DNA from: Ensifer sp. MPMI2T
Lineage (GTDB): Bacteria > Pseudomonadota > Alphaproteobacteria > Rhizobiales > Rhizobiaceae
Reading direction: 5' to 3'
Assembly (NCBI RefSeq): GCF_004827385.1
Contig: NZ_SRXN01000005.1
Coordinates: 124,001-188,000 of the forward strand
Length of the DNA stretch: 64,000 nucleotides
Shown: positions 28,356-37,754 of the stretch, in pieces
How positions within the stretch are numbered: the first letter of the stretch is position 1
How the letters are laid out: each line of letters starts with the position of its first letter
The notes under the pieces: generated by a model
Seen by the model: the letters and a program-made list of their open reading frames with translations, nothing else
Told to the model about the DNA's origin: nothing
Databases searched by the model: none
Position numbers and translations under genes: made by a program

Positions 28356-28717
28356 GGCTAAACCATCCTCTCACGCAATGTTGCGGAAACCGCATCCGCC
28401 CCGGCGAGACTCCTGTTCAGGCCTTCGCCCAAGCCAAGGAACCACGCCCTCTCAATTCGCTGGCGCCTAGCCGGCCTGCCGAGACAAGCATGGACCGGAC
28501 ACCAGAATCCGGAAAATTCTGCGCACGCACGGCACGCAGATTCCCCATCAATCGGGCGCGTTCTATGCTTGATCGCAAATTATGTCCAGCCTTGACAAGG
28601 GGATGTGGGCAGATTGTCGCGGGTAAAAGCGCGACCAATTGGCACAAGGACTTGACGGGGTTGCGGGCCGTTTCCGGGATGGTGTCGCGGACAGCCAGCG
28701 AGCGACATTCAAGCGCC
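28356..28717. other. Upstream region of petABC
   Basis: 362 bases between petA and the end of the ABC exporter gene, both on the minus strand. It must hold the pet promoter; on the minus strand CTGGAC-N16-CATAGA (about 28560-28590) is a weak candidate. A long plus-strand open frame through it is a shadow. Confidence 0.35.
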
Positions 28718-30583
28718 CTATTCCGCCGCTTCTTCCCGCGCCAGAAAACCGCCCGACTGACGCGACCAGAGGTCGGCATAGAGCCCGCCGCGCGCAATCA
28801 GCTCCGCATGACTGCCATCCTCGACGATGTGTCCCCTATCCATCACGACAAGCCGATCAAGCGCGGCGATCGTGGAGAGCCGATGGGCGATGGCGAGCAC
28901 CGTCTTGCCTTCCATCAGGCGCTCGAGATTCGACTGGATGGCGGCCTCTACCTCGGAATCGAGCGCGGAGGTCGCCTCGTCGAGAACGAGAATTGGCGCA
29001 TCCTTCAGCATGACACGGGCAATCGCTATTCGCTGCCGCTGCCCGCCGGAAAGCTTGACGCCGCGTTCGCCGACATGCGCGTCGAAACCCCTTCGGCCAC
29101 GCTGATCCTGCAGGTTTACGATGAACTCGTATGCCTCCGCCTTGCGGGCCGCTTCGATCAACTGCTGTTCATTGGCGCCAGACCGGCCAAAGAGGATGTT
29201 GTCGCGGATCGACCGGTGCAGAAGCGAGGTGTCCTGGCTGACCATGCCGACATGGGCGCGCAACGATTCCTGGCGGACCGCGGCGATGTCCTGGCCGTCG
29301 ATCAGAATGCGGCCACCCTCGAGGTCGTAGAAGCGCAGCAGCAGGTTGACGAGCGTCGACTTGCCGGCACCGGAGCGACCAACGATGCCGACCTTCTCGC
29401 CCGGCCGAATGGTGAGCGAGAAATCGTCGATGACACCGCCGCCTTTTCCGTAGTGGAATTTCACGTGCTCGAAGCGGATCTCCGGTCGGTGCACCTTCAG
29501 ATCAGGCGCACCTGGGCGGTCCACGAGCCCGATCGACTGGGAGACGAGCTCGGCGGAATTCTGCATCGTGCCGATGTTGCGCATGATTGCGTTGAACTGC
29601 GACATCATGCGGCCTAGCAGCATGTTGAGGCGCAACACGAGCGCCAGCGTGAACGCAACCGCCCCGGAACTGACGGAGCCAGCGAGCCACAGATGGATCG
29701 AATAGACGGCGATCGCCGTGATCATCAGACCCGAAAGCAGCGCCAACGACGACCGCACGGCCGTCAGCAAGCGTGTGAAGGGGATCACCGCTCCCTGGAA
29801 CCGGTCGAAGCCGGCGCGAATGTAGCGGTCGTTCTCCTCGTCACTGCCGAAGAGCTTCAGCGTCTGGATATTCGAATAGGCATCGACCATGCGGCCATTG
29901 AGCATCGACGCCATCTCGGCCGTTTCGCGGGCGTGCTTGCGCACCCGGGGGACGAAATAGCGGGCAAGCGCAAGGAAGACCACGACCCAGAACGCCACCA
30001 TTGCCGCGAGCCGCCAGTCGAGCTGGGCTATCAGCGCCATGGTGGAGGCCGTGTAGATGACGATGAACCAGACGACCTGCAGGAGCGAGACGATGAGGTC
30101 GCTCGTGGCCTGCGCGCCGGACCAGACCTTCGTGACGATGCGGCCGGAAAAGTCGTTCTGGAAGAAGGTCAGCGACTGGCGCGCTACATGAACGTAGGAC
30201 TGCCAGCGCACCAGGTTGAGGAAACCGGTGATGATCGCCTGTTCCTCGACGAGCGCAGCGAGCGCAACTGCAAGAAAGCGGAACACCAGCACCGTCAAGA
30301 GCATGAAGAGCAGTTCCGGTCCGTTGGCGGAAATCAGCCCGCTCCATCCGGCCTCCGGTTTCACCGTGTCGAGGACATCGACCAGCCGGCCGACGAAATA
30401 GAATAGCCCGGCTTCCAGCATCGCCACCAGGCCGCCAAGCGCTGCCATGGCGAGAAACGGGCCCTTTGCCTGGCTCGCATAGAACCAGGCGAACCCCCAC
30501 AGCGATTTTGGCGGCTGCAGCCTCTCACGCGGCGCGAACGGCTTGATCCAGTTCTCGAAGATGGTGACGATCGCGCGCAGCAT
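28718..30583 (-). CDS. ABC exporter, fused membrane and ATPase domains (copy 2)
   Basis: 621 residues. Six transmembrane helices fill roughly residues 30-330; the ATPase domain has Walker A GRSGAGKST, signature LSGGQRQRIAIARV and Walker B ILVLDEATSALD. This is an MsbA/multidrug-type half transporter. ATG 30583 (MLRAIVTIFENW) matches the N-terminus of its neighbour; an upstream frame extension to 30838 reads through the neighbour's end. It lies 151 bases downstream of its paralogue, so the two may be cotranscribed and may form a heterodimer. Confidence 0.9.
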   Translation of the reverse strand: MLRAIVTIFENWIKPFAPRERLQPPKSLWGFAWFYASQAKGPFLAMAALGGLVAMLEAGLFYFVGRLVDVLDTVKPEAGWSGLISANGPELLFMLLTVLVFRFLAVALAALVEEQAIITGFLNLVRWQSYVHVARQSLTFFQNDFSGRIVTKVWSGAQATSDLIVSLLQVVWFIVIYTASTMALIAQLDWRLAAMVAFWVVVFLALARYFVPRVRKHARETAEMASMLNGRMVDAYSNIQTLKLFGSDEENDRYIRAGFDRFQGAVIPFTRLLTAVRSSLALLSGLMITAIAVYSIHLWLAGSVSSGAVAFTLALVLRLNMLLGRMMSQFNAIMRNIGTMQNSAELVSQSIGLVDRPGAPDLKVHRPEIRFEHVKFHYGKGGGVIDDFSLTIRPGEKVGIVGRSGAGKSTLVNLLLRFYDLEGGRILIDGQDIAAVRQESLRAHVGMVSQDTSLLHRSIRDNILFGRSGANEQQLIEAARKAEAYEFIVNLQDQRGRRGFDAHVGERGVKLSGGQRQRIAIARVMLKDAPILVLDEATSALDSEVEAAIQSNLERLMEGKTVLAIAHRLSTIAALDRLVVMDRGHIVEDGSHAELIARGGLYADLWSRQSGGFLAREEAAE

Positions 30584-30734
30584 TTTTCCGATATAGGTGG
30601 TTCCGAAACGACAGCAAACGGTTTCCAGTGCGGGCAACATTACAAATGCGTGAGTTTCCGCTCGCCACGTACCCCGACGAGCTCGAGAAAAACGCTTTAA
30701 CCAATTGCTATCAAACGACGATAGAAGCGGCGGG

Positions 30735-32588
30735 TTACTCCGCCGCTTCTTCCTTCTCCAGGTCGTCGGCGATGAAGCCGCCGGATTGGCGAGACCAGAG
30801 GTCGGCATAGAGCCCGCCATTGGCGACGAGTTCTTCATGCGAGCCGGTTTCGACGATTCGGCCGGACTCCAGGATCACCAGGCGATCCATCTCGGTCAAT
30901 GTCGAGAGCCTATGCGCAATCGCGATCACCGTCTTGCCTGCCATCAGCGCGAACAGATTTTCTTGGATCGCGGCCTCGACTTCGGAATCGAGCGCCGAGG
31001 TTGCCTCGTCAAGGATCAGGATCGGTGCGTCCTTGAGGAACACACGCGCGATCGCGATGCGTTGGCGCTGGCCACCGGAAAGCTTGACGCCCCGCTCGCC
31101 GACCTGTGCGTCGAGGCCGCGCCTGCCGAGGTTGTCCTCCAGCGTCTGGATGAAGTCCCAGGCATTTGCCTTCTTCGCCGCCGCGATGATGTCCGCGTCG
31201 CTCGCTTCCGGATGCCCGTAGGCGATGTTGTCACGGATCGAGCGGTGTAACAGCGACGTGTCCTGCGTGACGACGCCGATCTGCGAGCGCAGGCTATCCT
31301 GGGTGACGGTGGAGATATCCTCGCCGTCGATGACGATCGAGCCGGACTCCAGATCGTAGAAGCGCAGGAGCAAGTTCATCAGCGTCGTCTTGCCGGCGCC
31401 GGACCGCCCGACGAGGCCGATCTTCTCGCCGGGGCGGATGTCGAGCGACAGCCGGTCGATCACGCCCTTTGCCTTGCCGTAGTGGAAGCGGACGTTTTCA
31501 AAGCTGATCGCGCCCTTGTCCGCCTTCAGCATTGTCGCATTCGGCTGGTCGACGATGTCGTGCGCCTTGGTCATCATGCCCATGCCGTCATAGACCGTGC
31601 CGATATTCTCGAACAGCGCCGAGACCTCCCACATGATCCACTGCGACATGCCATTGATGCGCATCGCAAGGCCGACCGCGATGGCGATCGCGCCTACCGA
31701 AATCGCGCTCGTCAGCCACAGGTGGATGCCAAGCGCACTGATGGCGAAAAGCGCGAGGCTGTTGTTCGCGTAGACGAACACATGAAACAGCGTGACCTTC
31801 CGCATCTGCCGGTGAACCGTGTCGAGGAACTCGTCCATCGCCGCGCGGGCATAGGTTTCCTCGCGGCCTGCATGGGAGAACAGCTTGACCGTCCCGATGT
31901 TGGTGTAGCTGTCGACGATACGGCCCGTCATCATCGAACGGGCATCGGCCTGCTCCTTTGAGATTCGCTGCAGCCGGGGCACGAAGTAGGTGACGATGGA
32001 GATATAGACGATGAGCCAGACAGCGAGCGGCATTACCAGCCGCCAGTCGGCCGTTGCCACGACGATCAGCATCGTCACGAAATAGCTCACGACATAGACG
32101 AAGACGTCGAGGATCTTCATCACCGTCTCGCGCACGGCAAGCGACGTCTGCATCACTTTCGTCGCCACACGCCCCGCGAACTCGTTGGCAAAGAAGGTCA
32201 TGCTCTGGCGCAAGAGGTACCGGTGCATCTGCCAGCGCGCGATCATCGGGTAGTTGCCGAGCAGCACCTGATGCATGACGAAGGAATCGAGGGCGACCAG
32301 ACCCGGCAGGCCGATGAGGACGAGCGCCGCCATCCAGAAGAGCTTGCCGCCCTCTGCTGCCAGGAAGGTTTCCCGGTTGGCGCTGGAGAGCCAATCGACC
32401 ATGTTCCCGAGGAACTGGAACAGCGCCACCTCGCCGATCGCGATCAGCATCGTGCAGACCGACATGATCAGCAGCCATGGAACGGCGGGCTTCGTGTAAT
32501 GCCAGCAGAAGGCAAAAAGGCCCTTCGGCGGGAGCGTCGGCTCTTCCGTCGGATAGGGATTGAGGCGGGATTCAAACCAGCCAAACAT
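30735..32588 (-). CDS. ABC exporter, fused membrane and ATPase domains (copy 1)
   Basis: 617 residues, same architecture as the downstream gene: six helices, then Walker A GRSGAGKTT, LSGGQRQRIAIARV and ILILDEATSALD. The ATPase domains of the pair are very alike and even end in the same way (WSRQSGGF...EEAAE), which points to an old tandem duplication. Both ATP sites look intact. AAGGAG precedes the ATG at 32588. The exported compound is unknown; lipids or hydrophobic drugs are typical of the family. Confidence 0.9.
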   Translation of the reverse strand: MFGWFESRLNPYPTEEPTLPPKGLFAFCWHYTKPAVPWLLIMSVCTMLIAIGEVALFQFLGNMVDWLSSANRETFLAAEGGKLFWMAALVLIGLPGLVALDSFVMHQVLLGNYPMIARWQMHRYLLRQSMTFFANEFAGRVATKVMQTSLAVRETVMKILDVFVYVVSYFVTMLIVVATADWRLVMPLAVWLIVYISIVTYFVPRLQRISKEQADARSMMTGRIVDSYTNIGTVKLFSHAGREETYARAAMDEFLDTVHRQMRKVTLFHVFVYANNSLALFAISALGIHLWLTSAISVGAIAIAVGLAMRINGMSQWIMWEVSALFENIGTVYDGMGMMTKAHDIVDQPNATMLKADKGAISFENVRFHYGKAKGVIDRLSLDIRPGEKIGLVGRSGAGKTTLMNLLLRFYDLESGSIVIDGEDISTVTQDSLRSQIGVVTQDTSLLHRSIRDNIAYGHPEASDADIIAAAKKANAWDFIQTLEDNLGRRGLDAQVGERGVKLSGGQRQRIAIARVFLKDAPILILDEATSALDSEVEAAIQENLFALMAGKTVIAIAHRLSTLTEMDRLVILESGRIVETGSHEELVANGGLYADLWSRQSGGFIADDLEKEEAAE

Positions 32589-33056
32589 TGTCGAGCTCCT
32601 TCAGAGTATTTTGAAGGAAGGCGGGTTGCCCCGCATTCTTATCTTGAAAATTCGAAACCGGAAATGGGCCCGCAAAACAGCCTACTACCTCCGGAGAACC
32701 GGAGCGCGCGTCAATCGATCGATAGAAAGAAAAGGCGCGGAACCGGTCAGACCAGGAAAGACCCGGCCCAGAGGCGTGTCATCACGGGAATATGCATGCA
32801 TGCCTCCATCGGTTCGCGTTGAAGATGAGTGAGCTTTAAACCTGTTCGCGCGCCCGCGCCAGATTGTCGCGGGCATTTTTTTGCCCATTTTGTAATCATC
32901 GTGCCGGCTGTTGCCGATACGGCACAGATTAGCGAGCGCAAAACCAGCGACACGAAATGTGTTCTCCCATTGCGTGGCCACGGGTGGATCGCGGGACAAT
33001 TCACTGTCATAGAAGCCGTCGCTTTTCCACGCTCGCTTACGTTCCGGTGAAGTTCC
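32589..33056. other. Divergent region between the ABC exporter and trmL
   Basis: 468 bases. The main feature is an orphan terminator at 32852-32882 (listed separately). A possible 15-codon frame at 32794-32841 (ATGCATGCATGC... to TAA) lies just before it, with a weak GGGAA site. I cannot tell whether it is a leader peptide or chance. Confidence 0.4.
32852..32882 (+). terminator. Orphan Rho-independent terminator upstream of trmL
   Basis: Stem GCCCGCG / CGCGGGC, 9-base loop, then A and seven T. No plus-strand gene lies between 30 kb and here, so it ends a short unannotated transcript or acts as a leader attenuator for trmL. Confidence 0.75.
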
Positions 33057-33518
33057 ATGAACAATCTCCGCATCGCGCTCTACCAGCCCGACATTCCGGG
33101 CAATACCGGCACGATCCTGCGGCTCGCCGCCTGTCTCGGCCTCGCGGTCGACATCATCGAACCAGCCGGCTTCGATCTGTCGGACCGCAATCTCAAGCGC
33201 GCCGGTATGGACTATATTGCGGCCGTCACTCTCACCCGCCACGTCAACTGGGAGCGCTTCGAAGCCTGGCGTGCGACCACCGGCAGGCGGCTTGTGTTGG
33301 CTTCGACCAAGGCGGCGGAGCCCTATACGCGCTTCAGCTTTCGCCCGGACGACATCCTGCTGTTCGGACGTGAAAGCGCCGGCGTGCCGGACCACGTGCA
33401 CGAGCGGGCCGACGGCCGTGTCGTCATCCCGATGGCGCCCGGTCAGCGTTCGCTCAATATCGCCATCTCGGCCGCCATGATCGTCGGCGAAGCGATCCGC
33501 CAAACCGAACCTGACTGA
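33057..33518 (+). CDS. trmL: tRNA (cytidine(34)-2'-O)-methyltransferase
   Basis: 153 residues, SPOUT/TrmL family. It 2'-O-methylates the wobble base of certain leucine tRNAs. Motifs are ALYQPDIPGNTGTILRLAACLG, ILLFGRESAGVPD and VIPMAPGQRSLNIAISAAMIVGEA, the knot that binds S-adenosylmethionine. Length matches the compact TrmL type without an RNA-binding extension. It is convergent with the MFS gene, 17 bases apart. Confidence 0.95.
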   Translation: MNNLRIALYQPDIPGNTGTILRLAACLGLAVDIIEPAGFDLSDRNLKRAGMDYIAAVTLTRHVNWERFEAWRATTGRRLVLASTKAAEPYTRFSFRPDDILLFGRESAGVPDHVHERADGRVVIPMAPGQRSLNIAISAAMIVGEAIRQTEPD

Positions 33519-33535
33519 CCGGAGGGCGATAAGCG

Positions 33536-34774
33536 TCATGCCCTATCCTCCTGTTGCTGGAGACGCATGGTGAGCAGCATCCGGCTTGCGAGGCAGATCA
33601 GGGCGAGCGCACCGAGCAACGTACCCGCGCCCGTGAAGGTGGCCGCATAGCCCCAGTCGCGGACGAGTGGCTGGCTCGCGAGTGGCGAGATGAATTGGCC
33701 GGCAAAGATGCTGGCTATCAAAGCGCCTGAAAATCGTCCGCGGAGTGCCGGCGGCGCGATCGCCAGCAGAGAGGCCGAGAGGTTCGGCGTCATCAACCCC
33801 ATGCTGATCCCGGTTATCGCCGTCGCGGCAAGGATGCCGGCATAGGATTGGGCGCTTCCCAATCCGATGTAGCCGGCGCCAAGTGCTGCGAAACCGAGGG
33901 CAAAGACGCCCATCCGACCGATGCGGCCCCTCACCCGCGAAAAAGAAAGCGCAGCCAAGACGCCGACGACCTGCCCTGCTCCGATTGCGATACCGGCGCG
34001 GCTCGGCTGCGCGATACCGAGGCTCTTCAGATAGAAGGGGAGCTGTGTCGGCAGCAAGTAGAAGATCGCGAAGTGCAGGCACGCCGCGAAAAGCAGCAAG
34101 ACGAGCGGCAGTGCGAACCCGTGGCGCTCCTCCTGTTTGACATGCGCAACCGGCGAGGCGCGGTGTCTGTGCGGCTCCGGGATCAGCGCCAAGACTGCCG
34201 GCAATAGCACAAAAGCGAGGCAATAGATTGCGAAGGGCCCGCGCCAGTGGATGTCGGCGAGTAGACCACCGCCCGACAGGAAGATGGCTCCACCGATACC
34301 GACGAAAGCCGCCTGAAACCCCATGTAGCGGTCCCGCGCTGCACCCTCGAAGAAATCGCCGACCAGCGCCGTTGCCGTCGTCATGATGCCGGCGACGGAA
34401 ATGCCGAGCATCGCGCGACCGACGAGCAAGGCCGGCAGGCTGTCAAGGACGAGGCCGGACGATCCAGCGAGCGCGAAGACGACAAGCGAAAGAAGCAGCA
34501 GCCGCTTTCGGCCGAACCGGTCGGCAATGACGCCGGCGATAGGAGCGAGCCCGGCGATAAAAATCGCCGGGAGCGTCAGCATCATTCGGCTGAGCAGCGC
34601 CGCGCCTTCAGTGTCGGCGAAGCGGGCCTCGATGCCGGGCAAGGATGCGGAGATTGTTGCGCCCGACATGATTGTCAGGGCGCTCACGCATAGAAGCGTG
34701 AGATTGCGCCCCCGGGCGCCTGGGGAAAGAATCCTCTGCGCACCAGTCGCCATGTTGAAGGTCGGACCGCTCAT
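33536..34774 (-). CDS. MFS efflux transporter, SoxR-controlled
   Basis: 412 residues with about 12 transmembrane helices. The loop-2 MFS motif is GVIADRFGRKRLLLLS (residues about 82-97), and DRYMGFQAAFVGIGGAIF follows in helix 5. The type resembles drug/proton antiporters. Its start overlaps the FMN reductase stop by four bases, so the two share an mRNA driven by the SoxR-type promoter at 35386-35416. Export of redox-cycling compounds is the natural inference. Confidence 0.88.
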   Translation of the reverse strand: MSGPTFNMATGAQRILSPGARGRNLTLLCVSALTIMSGATISASLPGIEARFADTEGAALLSRMMLTLPAIFIAGLAPIAGVIADRFGRKRLLLLSLVVFALAGSSGLVLDSLPALLVGRAMLGISVAGIMTTATALVGDFFEGAARDRYMGFQAAFVGIGGAIFLSGGGLLADIHWRGPFAIYCLAFVLLPAVLALIPEPHRHRASPVAHVKQEERHGFALPLVLLLFAACLHFAIFYLLPTQLPFYLKSLGIAQPSRAGIAIGAGQVVGVLAALSFSRVRGRIGRMGVFALGFAALGAGYIGLGSAQSYAGILAATAITGISMGLMTPNLSASLLAIAPPALRGRFSGALIASIFAGQFISPLASQPLVRDWGYAATFTGAGTLLGALALICLASRMLLTMRLQQQEDRA

Positions 34775-35346
34775 GCTGCGATCTCATTGTAAGGTGTCGC
34801 CTTGCGGGCGGTCTTCAACGTCCGCGCCCACCAGGTCAGCCGATCCATCATGAGGAACAACGGTGCGCGCATTTCATCGGGCTTGTAGAGATTTCCGGCC
34901 GCATCGAATTTCGACCAGGCTTTCGGGAAAGTGATGCCGTCGCGCAAGGTGACCGTATGCAGTTCGCCGAAGACCTGACGGAGTTGCTCTACGGCCCGGA
35001 TTCCACCCGATGCGCCGCCATAGGAAACGAAGGCAACCGGCTTGGCATGCCACGGTTCGTAGACCGAATCGATCAGTTCCTTCAACGCGGCGGGATACCC
35101 GTGATTATATTCGGGCGTGACGACGATGAAGGCATCTGCCTCGGCGACCTTCCGCTCCATCCATTCGGCTGGATCGACGGCTTTTTCGACGCCCCGGGAG
35201 GTCCTCAGTCTCACCGGATCGATGATCGTCAGACTGAAGACGCTGGATTCCGAAAGCTCACGGATAAGCCAACTCGCGACGGTGTCGCAAAACCGGCCCT
35301 GCCGCGCGCTGCCATAGATCACGGCGAGGGTCATCTTCTCTGTCAT
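34771..35346 (-). CDS. NADPH-dependent FMN reductase (flavodoxin-like)
   Basis: 191 residues, with the flavin phosphate loop YGSARQGRFCDTVASW and the signature TPEYNHGYPAALKELID. Such proteins reduce FMN or quinones with NAD(P)H; under SoxR control they are thought to detoxify quinones by two-electron reduction. First gene of a two-gene operon; an AAGGAG site lies before the ATG at 35346. Confidence 0.9.
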   Translation of the reverse strand: MTEKMTLAVIYGSARQGRFCDTVASWLIRELSESSVFSLTIIDPVRLRTSRGVEKAVDPAEWMERKVAEADAFIVVTPEYNHGYPAALKELIDSVYEPWHAKPVAFVSYGGASGGIRAVEQLRQVFGELHTVTLRDGITFPKAWSKFDAAGNLYKPDEMRAPLFLMMDRLTWWARTLKTARKATPYNEIAA

Positions 35347-35385
35347 GGGGAATCAGCTCCTTGTTGTCGGTATCAGGGAGCTCAT

Positions 35386-35416
35386 GCTATAGAACCTCAA
35401 CCATAGTTGAGGTCAA
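35386..35416 (-). promoter_or_regulatory. SoxR-type promoter with 19-bp spacer
   Basis: On the minus strand TTGACC (-35, 35411-35416) and TATAGC (-10, 35386-35391) are 19 bases apart, the over-long spacing typical of MerR/SoxR-controlled promoters. The spacer holds the palindrome listed separately. It drives the FMN reductase/MFS operon. Confidence 0.88.
35395..35412. promoter_or_regulatory. SoxR box
   Basis: CCTCAA-CCATAG-TTGAGG, an 18-bp palindrome with both arms identical to the E. coli soxS SoxR box arms (CCTCAA...TTGAGG). It ends 12 bases before the soxR ATG, so SoxR may also affect its own expression. Confidence 0.92.
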
Positions 35417-35424
35417 TAGCATCC

Positions 35425-35898
35425 ATGGAAAAAGGCAAAGTCGGTGATGTTTCGCGTGAGTTGACGGTCGGCGAGGTCGCGGAACGAAGCGGTCTAGCGG
35501 TATCGGCGCTCCATTTTTACGAAACCAAAGGGCTGATCAGAAGCAACCGCAGCCGTGGCAACCAGCGGCGCTATCCGCGCGCGGTGCTAAGGCGCGTTGC
35601 CGTCATCAAGGTCGCTCAGCGCACCGGCATTCCTCTGGCAGAGATTCAGTCGGCGCTTTCCGTCTTGCCGCACGATCGACCGCTGACCGTCGAGGACTGG
35701 GCGAAACTCTCCATGACGTGGCGGCACCAGCTGGACGAGCGCATCGCCAAGCTGACGGCGCTGCGGGACCATCTGACGGGGTGTATCGGCTGCGGCTGTC
35801 TTTCGATGCGCGAGTGTCCTTTACGCAATCCATACGACGTACTCGGCGACGAAGGAGCCGGCCCGCGCCTGATCGATCCGATGGATGGAACGGATTAA
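35425..35898 (+). CDS. soxR: Redox-sensitive transcription activator SoxR
   Basis: 157 residues, MerR family. The winged helix starts [26 protein letters not shown], then a dimerisation helix. The [2Fe-2S] ligands are [12 protein letters not shown], the exact C-x2-C-x-C-x5-C pattern of SoxR. Oxidation of the cluster by redox-cycling drugs or superoxide switches the target promoter on. No soxS gene is present; as in most non-enteric bacteria SoxR seems to act directly on the divergent operon. ATG 35425 is chosen; TTG 35407 lies inside the SoxR box. Confidence 0.96.
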   Translation: MEKGKVGDVSRELTVGEVAERSGLAVSALHFYETKGLIRSNRSRGNQRRYPRAVLRRVAVIKVAQRTGIPLAEIQSALSVLPHDRPLTVEDWAKLSMTWRHQLDERIAKLTALRDHLTGCIGCGCLSMRECPLRNPYDVLGDEGAGPRLIDPMDGTD

Positions 35899-37076
35899 CG
35901 CTGCGCCGGCCTCACGCGGTCGAGAGCAATCATGCTTGCCAGCGTGCCAACGGAGCAGAGAAGCGCGATCGACAAAGCCCACCAATTTCCGGCTGCGCCG
36001 AGAATGAATGAAAAGAACGGTGGAGCGGCCGCGAAGGCGAGGTTGAGGGGGAGACCCAGGCGCGCCATTAGGGAAGCGTATTGTCCTGACGTGAAGAACA
36101 CGAGCGGCATGGTTGCCCGGCTGACCGACATGGCGCCGCTCGAAAGGCCATAGAGCACGAGAAACAGGATGATCGACCATTCGGCGCCGTTGCCGAAAAT
36201 CAATGCCAGCAGCGCGAGCGGCATGATCGCTGCCGCGACGAGGCCAGTAGTCAGGCCGTCCCAGCGGTTACCGCCCAGAAAGTCAAAAAGCCGTGCGGAC
36301 AATTGGATGAAGCCGATCGCTGAACCGAAGCCGACGGCGAGATAATCCGGCACTGCGAAGCTGCGGAAAAGGTCGATTACCACCAGTTGGAAGCCCCAGG
36401 TCACGAAGCCGTTGAGCGCGACGGCTGTCGTAATCAGCGCTGCGACCAGCCGGTTGCGCCCGATTTGCTGCCGGGTCGAAACCTCCGGCGTCCGGCTTTT
36501 GGACGCGCTCGCATGTGCCACGGTTTTTGGCAGCGCGAAGAAATGCAACGGCGCGCAGACAAGCAGCATCACCGCACCATAAAGGACAAAGGTGCCGCGC
36601 CAACCGAACAGGCCCTCAAGATAGACAGTGGCAGGCCAGGCAAGGCTCGGCGCGAGTGCCATGGCGAGCATCTGCGCCCCGATCGCGCGCCGGGCGCCCT
36701 CGCCCGCCACTTCATTCAGGAAGACATGGGCGGAGGTCGTCAGGGTTGCCGCGCCTGCCATGCCAAGGACGGCCCAAGCGGCGAAATAGGAAAACGCTCC
36801 TTCCGCTCCGGCAAGGAGCCAGAGGCCGGGTGCTGCGAAGAGTGAGCCCAGCGCCAACACCTGCCGGGCACCGTGGCGTGCGTAGAAGGTGGCGAGCGGC
36901 GGCGAACACAGCGCCATCGCCACCAGCATGACGGTTGGCCCAAGATAGATGCTCGAGGGGTTGAGACCGAGATCGCCGGCCATTTCTGCTGCCGTCACGG
37001 AAACGGCCATGAACATGGCGCCCCAGGCAATGATCTGCGTCGCGGACAGAATGGCGACTGAGCGGAAGACGAGCAT
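35895..37076 (-). CDS. MFS transporter
   Basis: 393 residues with about 12 membrane helices and a central charged loop ([18 protein letters not shown]). The conserved MFS loop motif is weak ([16 protein letters not shown]). It is tail-to-tail with soxR with a four-base overlap of the stops and is not part of the SoxR operon. Substrate unknown; the type resembles monocarboxylate/oxalate-like MFS proteins. Confidence 0.8.
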   Translation of the reverse strand: MLVFRSVAILSATQIIAWGAMFMAVSVTAAEMAGDLGLNPSSIYLGPTVMLVAMALCSPPLATFYARHGARQVLALGSLFAAPGLWLLAGAEGAFSYFAAWAVLGMAGAATLTTSAHVFLNEVAGEGARRAIGAQMLAMALAPSLAWPATVYLEGLFGWRGTFVLYGAVMLLVCAPLHFFALPKTVAHASASKSRTPEVSTRQQIGRNRLVAALITTAVALNGFVTWGFQLVVIDLFRSFAVPDYLAVGFGSAIGFIQLSARLFDFLGGNRWDGLTTGLVAAAIMPLALLALIFGNGAEWSIILFLVLYGLSSGAMSVSRATMPLVFFTSGQYASLMARLGLPLNLAFAAAPPFFSFILGAAGNWWALSIALLCSVGTLASMIALDRVRPAQR

Positions 37077-37232
37077 GAAAATACGACGTCGGGGAGAGGA
37101 GGACGAAACGGCTTCGAGATGTGCCGCCGAATCTTGTAGCGCAGAGGTTGCACTGTGGCGACCATGTTTCTGGATGCGCCACTGGTTTTTTGCGAGCGCA
37201 CTGCTGTCGCGAATGGTGAGATAAGGGGCGGA

Positions 37233-37493
37233 TCAGTCGGCGCTCGGCAGCCGGCGCATGGTGAACTCGATCTCATCGCCGTCGAGCTGGCGCCAGCTTT
37301 CCACCTCGGTCCAATAGGCCGCCTTGGGCCAGGTCTCGAACCACTCACGCGCCTTGGCGCGGGCCGCGCTTCGCTCAAGTCGAAACGTCTCCCGCACGAA
37401 GAGCTTGTCACTCCGCGTGGGTTTCTCCCGGCGGTGCCGGGCAATCTGACGCCGCAAGCCTTCAAGCGGCGGTGCTGCGGGTATCCTTGCCAT
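37233..37493 (-). CDS. Small conserved-looking hypothetical protein
   Basis: 86 residues, highly charged (many Arg and Glu), with no signal or membrane segment. The start MARIPAAPP at 37493 has AGAGG upstream. The C-terminal stretch FETWPKAAYWTEVESWRQLDGDEIEF looks structured. I do not recognise it. It is divergent from hemF. Confidence 0.6.
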   Translation of the reverse strand: MARIPAAPPLEGLRRQIARHRREKPTRSDKLFVRETFRLERSAARAKAREWFETWPKAAYWTEVESWRQLDGDEIEFTMRRLPSAD

Positions 37494-37754
37494 GGGCCGT
37501 ACCTCTGTAACGAAGATAGGATGACTGCCACGCGATTGCCAGCCCCTCTCCCGGCTGGGCCCGGACGCTGATCGGCCCCGCTGCATGATGGGATCGGCTC
37601 AGCGAGATCATTCTCATCTGGGGCTTAATCCTGCGGTAGACTGCCGATGGGGTCGCGCCGCCGTTGCCATTCGGGGAAAAATATGGACTGTGGCGAAACC
37701 ACTCGAATCGGCGGCTTCTCCCGCGCGAGAGCCGCGAATGGAAGCTGAATTCCC

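Noticed and set aside
28560..28590. petA promoter boxes
   Set aside because: CTGGAC-N16-CATAGA is only a weak match to the rhizobial consensus, so it is mentioned in the region note but not called.
28334..29617. 427-residue plus-strand open frame
   Set aside because: Antisense to the ABC exporter and petA upstream region; composition is typical of a shadow frame.
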